NCBI GenBank assembly: GCA_020635815.1
Contig: JACJZB010000006.1
Span: 1 to 64,000, forward strand
Length of the DNA stretch: 64,000 nucleotides
Source of the DNA: Flavobacteriales bacterium
GTDB lineage: Bacteria; Bacteroidota; Bacteroidia; Flavobacteriales_E; Vicingaceae
Direction of reading: 5' to 3'
Shown: one piece after another, positions 59,977-64,000 of the stretch
Numbering within the stretch: position 1 is the first letter of the stretch
Layout: each line of letters starts with the position of its first letter
The notes under the pieces: generated by a model
Database searches by the model: none
The model's input: the letters and a program-made list of their open reading frames with translations, nothing else
Told to the model about the DNA's origin: nothing
Translations under genes and position numbers: made by a program

Positions 59977-61557
59977 ATGAGAAAAAGTTTACCTTTTTTT
60001 TATATAGGTTTTTTTATAGCTTTTGGATATGATATACATGCCCAAAAGCTACATTATGAGCTTCCTGAAAATGCGTCAAAGCTCTACAATTCTGGCAATT
60101 ATGTAAAAGCACTGGAGCTTTATCGAGGCCTCCATAAGAAAAATCTTAAAGATGTTAAAAACACTTATTATTTTGGTGTATGCCTAATTAATACACATGA
60201 ATATGATGATGGCATTAAGACACTTGAAAAAATTGCTTCAAAACCAAATTGTCCAGACGAAGTTTGGTTTCATTTGGCAAAAGGTTACCACTACACACTC
60301 CGATTTGACAAAGCAATAGCTTATTTTAAAAAATTTATTGCTTTAACTAAAGATGAAAAATTAACAAGTGAGTCGAATCGACTTATTGAAATGTGCGTAA
60401 ATGCAAAAAACCTAGTCAAAAATCCGGTAAATGTAAATTTTGAAAATATTGGAGATAGAATAAACTCAAAAGGAAAAGACTATTTACCTTTTATAACTGA
60501 TAATGAATCTTTACTCCATTTTACAACACGTAGAGAAGGAACAACTGGCAGAATTTATGATATAGAAGGTTATTATACTTCTGATATTTATACCGCTAAA
60601 TACAAATACGAAAAATGGAGTAAAACCCGTTCTGTAGGCTACCCCAATTCTTATGGTAATGAATTTACAGCTGGAGTTTCTGAAGATGGAGAGAAAATAT
60701 TTTACTACCTTAATAATCCTGACAATAAAAATATCTTACATATTTCTAGGAAAAGTAAATCTTCTTTTAAAAAATCTGAAGAAATTAAAAGCAAAAGTAT
60801 AAACAACAAAAGTAGTAATCAAAACGCAGCAACAATTACAAACGATGAGAGCACTCTTATTTTTAGTAGCAATAGAGATGGTGGTGCAGGTGGTTTTGAT
60901 CTTTATACGTGTAAAAAACTTCCTAATGGTAAGTGGGGAGAGCCTTTAGGCTTAAGTTCAAACATAAACTCTATAGCTAACGAAAACTACCCTTATTTAA
61001 CTGACAACGGTAAAACTTTATATTTTGCTTCAGATGGTTTTAATAGTATGGGGGGCTATGATATTTTTAAATCTACCTATAATGAAGAAACAAACGAATG
61101 GTCTTCTCCTATCAATATTGGATATCCCATAAACACTCCAATTGATGATTATAATATTTGCTTCACAAATGATAAAAAGTTTGCCTACATTGCTGCTATT
61201 CGTAATGATTCTTATGGCGATTATGATATTTACAAAATAAATTTTGAAGAAACACCAGCTCAACTATCAACTATAAAAGGTTATGTCCTAAATTCAGATT
61301 CAACTATTTTAGAATCTCCTATTCACATAGAAGTTTTTAACACCGAAACTGGAGATTTGCAAGGAATTTATGATAGCACAAAAAAAGGATCTTACATTAT
61401 GATTTTACCTCCAGGTCAATACAACGTGGTTGCTGAGATTCCAAACAAAGGTACTTTTCAAGAAAAACTCCACATAAAAGATAGAAAATTGTTTAAACCT
61501 GAGATATCTCGGAATATTCGAATTAACTTTGTTCAAGAATTAGAACAAAGCCATTAA
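59977..61557 (+). CDS. TPR-PD40 envelope protein (OmpA-less relative of the PorE-like protein)
   Basis: 526 residues. A signal peptide ends near DIHAQ (residue 23). TPR region about 30-145 (SGNYVKALELYRGLHKKNLKDV, FHLAKGYHYTLRFDKAIAYF), PD40 propeller repeats about 155-430 (STLIFSSNRDGGAGGFDLY, KTLYFASDGFNSMGGYDIF), and a C-terminal carboxypeptidase-regulatory-like domain (about 435-515, IEVFNTETGDLQGIYDSTKKGSYIMILPPG split). Domain for domain it matches the gene at 9689-11836 except that the OmpA peptidoglycan-binding domain is absent. Probably periplasmic or outer-membrane associated. Confidence 0.8.
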   Translation: MRKSLPFFYIGFFIAFGYDIHAQKLHYELPENASKLYNSGNYVKALELYRGLHKKNLKDVKNTYYFGVCLINTHEYDDGIKTLEKIASKPNCPDEVWFHLAKGYHYTLRFDKAIAYFKKFIALTKDEKLTSESNRLIEMCVNAKNLVKNPVNVNFENIGDRINSKGKDYLPFITDNESLLHFTTRREGTTGRIYDIEGYYTSDIYTAKYKYEKWSKTRSVGYPNSYGNEFTAGVSEDGEKIFYYLNNPDNKNILHISRKSKSSFKKSEEIKSKSINNKSSNQNAATITNDESTLIFSSNRDGGAGGFDLYTCKKLPNGKWGEPLGLSSNINSIANENYPYLTDNGKTLYFASDGFNSMGGYDIFKSTYNEETNEWSSPINIGYPINTPIDDYNICFTNDKKFAYIAAIRNDSYGDYDIYKINFEETPAQLSTIKGYVLNSDSTILESPIHIEVFNTETGDLQGIYDSTKKGSYIMILPPGQYNVVAEIPNKGTFQEKLHIKDRKLFKPEISRNIRINFVQELEQSH

Positions 61558-61571
61558 CGATTATTTATTTG

Positions 61572-62273
61572 ATGACCACAGTTGAAAATCTTGAAGTACT
61601 CTATGAAGATAATCACATCATAGCTGTTAATAAAAGGTCGTCTGACATTGTGCAAGGAGATAAGACTGGAGATACTCCACTAAACGAAATTGTTAAGCAA
61701 TACATCAAAATTAAGTACAATAAACCTGGTGATGTTTATTTGGGCACTATTCATCGTATTGATAGACCTGTAAGTGGAGTAGTTTTATTTGCTAAAACAA
61801 GTAAAGCACTTGAACGTTTAAACAAAATGTTTAAAGAAAAGACCATTCAAAAAACTTATTGGGCTATTGTAAAAAATCAGCCAGAGCAGAATGAAGCTCA
61901 TCTTATTCATTACTTAAAGAAAAACGAAAAAAACAACAAATCATCTGCTTTTATTAAAGAAAAAGGTGATGCAAAGAAGTCTGAATTAAAATATAAAGTG
62001 ATCCATCAATTCGACAATTTCTTTTTGTTAGAGGTAACACCATACACAGGACGTCATCATCAAATTAGAGTACAACTATCTGCCATTAATTGTCCTATAA
62101 AAGGAGATTTAAAATACGGTTCTAATCGTTCTAACAAAGATGCCTCAATAAGTTTACATGCACGAAAAATAGAATTTATTCATCCTGTAAAAAAAGAATC
62201 GCTTACCATTGTAGCTAACCCTAACACTACGGATAGCTTATGGAATGAAGCTGTTAAAGTGTTTAGCAGTTAA
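61572..62273 (+). CDS. RluA family pseudouridine synthase
   Basis: 233 residues from the ATG at 61572 (a TTG directly before it is also open). Motif II HRIDRPVSGVVLFAKT has the catalytic Asp (D65), LEVTPYTGRHHQIRVQLS is motif III and PIKGDLKYG follows. The lack of an N-terminal S4 domain and the size fit the small RluA/RluE-like or TruC type. It isomerises uridine in rRNA or tRNA; the target is unknown. It lies 14 bp after the TPR-PD40 gene on the same strand. Confidence 0.9.
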   Translation: MTTVENLEVLYEDNHIIAVNKRSSDIVQGDKTGDTPLNEIVKQYIKIKYNKPGDVYLGTIHRIDRPVSGVVLFAKTSKALERLNKMFKEKTIQKTYWAIVKNQPEQNEAHLIHYLKKNEKNNKSSAFIKEKGDAKKSELKYKVIHQFDNFFLLEVTPYTGRHHQIRVQLSAINCPIKGDLKYGSNRSNKDASISLHARKIEFIHPVKKESLTIVANPNTTDSLWNEAVKVFSS

Positions 62274-62379
62274 CTTTTTAAGCTTAACATTTTTTAACAA
62301 AAAAATCACACTAACCCCTTTACAGATAACGTTTTGAGGCTAAACTTTGTATTAAGTTTAACATCTAAAATCTGTAAAA

Positions 62380-63837
62380 ATGAAAAAATTGATTAAACCT
62401 ACCCTCGCATTAGTTGGATTATTAACCCTTAGCGGAATTCTCTCAATTTCTTTCTATAAAGCACTAGCTAAAGAAGAAAAAGTTAAAATAATCGAAAAGA
62501 CTTTACCTCCACAGCCTTTGTTAACATCAAATAAAGCTGTTGCAGGGTTTGCAAACCTTGAATATGCTGCAGAAATGAGTATAAACTCTGTAGTTCATAT
62601 TAAAACAAAAACAGAAGTAAGAAGACAAACTGACCCTTTATTAGAATTTTTTTATGGAAGACCGCAACAATTATCTCCTCGAGAGGTTCAGGCTTCAGGT
62701 TCAGGTGTAATCATTTCTAATGATGGTTACATAGTGACTAACAATCATGTTGTAGAAGGAGCAAACGAGATAGAAATAGTATTAAATAATAAAAAATCGT
62801 TTACAGCAGAGTTAATTGGTAGCGACCCTAACACCGATATTGCTTTATTAAAGATAGAAAGTAACGACTTACCTCACATACAATATGGAAATTCAAACAA
62901 CTTGAAAATTGGAGAATGGGTGCTTGCTGTAGGAAATCCTTTTAACTTAACCTCTACAGTTACGGCTGGAATTGTAAGTGCAAAAGGAAGAGATATTAAC
63001 ATCTTAAAAAATGACCCATATACTGGAATTTCTGCAATAGAATCATTTATACAAACTGATGCAGCGGTAAATCCAGGAAATAGTGGTGGTGCTTTGGTAA
63101 ATACTAATGGAGAGTTGATTGGAATAAATACAGCAATTCAATCAAATACTGGCTCATACACTGGTTATTCTTTTGCAATACCTGTAAATATTGTAAAAAA
63201 AGTAGTTAGTGACTTAAAAGAGTTTGGAACTGTTCAGCGTGCTTTTATTGGTGTTAGCATAGCAAATATTGATGAGGAATTAGCTAAAAAATTAGAAGTT
63301 TCAGACTTGTCTGGCGTTTATGTGAATGATGTAACTAAAAATGGTTCTGCCGCAAAAGCTGGAATTAAAAATGGTGATATCATAAAAAAGATTGGTAATA
63401 AAACTATAAGTGATGTTCCTGAATTACAAGAACAAATTGGACAATTTAGACCTGGTGATAAAATCTCTATTACTTTATTAAGAGAGAATAAAGAAATAGA
63501 AATTTCTTTAACACTAAAAAATCTAAATGGAGATGAAGGGATTATAAATAGCACAGAGAATGAAATTTTTAAAAAATTAGGGGTTCAACTTGTTGAACTA
63601 AGCCAAAAAGAATTAAAAAAACTAGACTTAGATAATGGGGTTAAAATAATACAATTGTACAATGGCAAACTTCGTTCTATTGGCATAAATGAAGGATTCA
63701 TTATTACAAAAATTAATCATCAAAAGGTAAGTACCGTAAAAGATGTTTATGATGCTTTATCTAATATAAAAGGAGGAGTACTAATGGAAGGGTTATATGA
63801 AAATGGCAGAAAAGAGTACTACGGATTTGGACTATAA
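62380..63837 (+). CDS. Periplasmic serine protease, HtrA/DegQ type
   Basis: 485 residues. An N-terminal membrane anchor or signal (PTLALVGLLTLSGILSISFY) precedes the trypsin-like domain (about 60-270) with the triad H123 (TNNHVVEGA), D153 (NTDIALLKIE) and S235 (NPGNSGGALV). Two PDZ domains follow (about 285-375, ending in PGDKISITLLRE, and about 390-480). It degrades or refolds damaged envelope proteins. Full length and no missing catalytic residue; the PDZ domains regulate oligomer state. A terminator lies downstream, inside the adjacent IS end. Confidence 0.94.
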   Translation: MKKLIKPTLALVGLLTLSGILSISFYKALAKEEKVKIIEKTLPPQPLLTSNKAVAGFANLEYAAEMSINSVVHIKTKTEVRRQTDPLLEFFYGRPQQLSPREVQASGSGVIISNDGYIVTNNHVVEGANEIEIVLNNKKSFTAELIGSDPNTDIALLKIESNDLPHIQYGNSNNLKIGEWVLAVGNPFNLTSTVTAGIVSAKGRDINILKNDPYTGISAIESFIQTDAAVNPGNSGGALVNTNGELIGINTAIQSNTGSYTGYSFAIPVNIVKKVVSDLKEFGTVQRAFIGVSIANIDEELAKKLEVSDLSGVYVNDVTKNGSAAKAGIKNGDIIKKIGNKTISDVPELQEQIGQFRPGDKISITLLRENKEIEISLTLKNLNGDEGIINSTENEIFKKLGVQLVELSQKELKKLDLDNGVKIIQLYNGKLRSIGINEGFIITKINHQKVSTVKDVYDALSNIKGGVLMEGLYENGRKEYYGFGL

Positions 63838-63887
63838 CGCAATAATAATGTGTCGTCCTGAAATAGGTTGACAGTTTTTAAATAAAA

Positions 63888-64000
63888 TTAATTTAAACCG
63901 AAGAGGATATCCTCTTCGGTTTTTTCGTGTACAAAATTAGGTGTTTTCATGTTTAAACTCAAATGAGGTCTTTTATTATTGTAAGTATCAATTGATTCAT
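63888..64000 (-). CDS. IS3-family transposase OrfB (integrase core), C-terminal 36 residues
   Basis: Only the end is in the window. The minus strand reads ESIDTYNNKRPHLSLNMKTP at its start and ends in EEDILFGLN before a TAA at 63888-63890. The YNNKRPHLSL...TP pattern is the C-terminal signature of the DDE integrase core of IS3-family transposases. The last codons overlap the terminator hairpin described at 63896-63927. Confidence 0.85.
   Translation of the reverse strand, partial: ESIDTYNNKRPHLSLNMKTPNFVHEKTEEDILFGLN
63896..63927. terminator. Bidirectional terminator inside the IS transposase 3' end
   Basis: Perfect palindrome AACCGAAGAGGATATCCTCTTCGGTT (13-bp arms) followed by a T run on the plus strand. 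It lies within the coding end of the transposase and can end htrA transcription. Confidence 0.85.

Larger units (their letters stand above)
63851..64000 (-). mobile_element. Right end of an IS3-family insertion sequence (partial)
   Basis: The element begins near 63851 with TGTCGTCCTGAAATAGGTTG, an IS3-family (IS150-group-like) terminal inverted repeat beginning with TG. The sequence then runs into the 3' end of its transposase and continues beyond the window. It lies 13 bp after the htrA stop. The other end and any target duplication are outside the window. Confidence 0.8.

Overview
The window is a chromosomal segment of a low-GC member of the Bacteroidota, most likely a marine-type flavobacterium (order Flavobacteriales or a close relative). 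The evidence is the very AT-rich spacers, the recurring Bacteroidota -7 promoter box TAnnTTTG, signal-peptidase II lipoproteins with a Cys after short signals, several type IX secretion (T9SS) sorting domains of both the 'type A' and CHU_C/'type B' kind, a lipoprotein TamL instead of TamA, a short primary sigma factor without region 1.1, and OmpA/PD40/TPR proteins of the PorE kind. Species cannot be named from the sequence alone. No rRNA, tRNA or CRISPR array was recognised.

Layout. 1-1.6 kb (minus strand): a probable MarR-pirin-nitroreductase unit with palindromic operator candidates. 1.6-8.1 kb (minus): purC, a lipoprotein, an acyltransferase, a LemA-TPM-TPM membrane-protein cluster, and htpG. 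8.4-14.2 kb: a small secreted fibronectin-like protein, an rRNA methyltransferase coupled to an OmpA/PD40 envelope protein, and the divergent outer-membrane assembly protein TamL. 14.3-22.3 kb (plus): housekeeping genes fbaA, accD, rpsO, pnp, the primary sigma factor, rpe, a lipoprotein hydrolase, an S4 protein and a phosphoribosyltransferase. 22.5-27.4 kb: rocD, an RlmD-type 23S rRNA methyltransferase lacking the usual iron-sulfur cysteines, a lipoprotein and tsaC/sua5. 27.5-36.9 kb: two very large T9SS cargo proteins built from tandem domains, with paralogous C-terminal halves. 37-40.3 kb: cca, a PRiA4-ORF3-like protein, miaA and a DUF4870-like membrane protein. 40.4-44.8 kb (minus): a TPR/SpoIIE phosphatase cotranscribed with a protein carrying fifteen 35-residue Ala/Glu/Lys repeats. 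44.9-51.6 kb: wbqC-like, a BadF-type kinase, slyD, an internally deleted IS110 element, a small T9SS protein, tpx, a MOSC protein and a fatty-acid desaturase. 51.7-55.7 kb: a third giant T9SS protein with seven near-identical 204-nt repeats. 55.8-63.8 kb: dnaK, a lipoprotein, panB, a TPR/PD40 protein, an RluA-type pseudouridine synthase and an HtrA/DegQ protease. The window ends inside an IS3-family insertion sequence.

How it fits together. Most of the window is core metabolism, translation, RNA processing and protein folding. The accessory part is the cell surface: three giant and one small T9SS substrates, two PD40/TPR envelope proteins, TamL, four lipoproteins of unknown role, and the phosphatase/long-helix pair. 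I did not find a clear defence system or biosynthetic cluster. The most unusual items are the repeat-driven evolution of the surface proteins, the phosphatase/long-helix operon, the RlmD without its cluster cysteines, and the decayed IS110 element with a possible bridge-RNA region.
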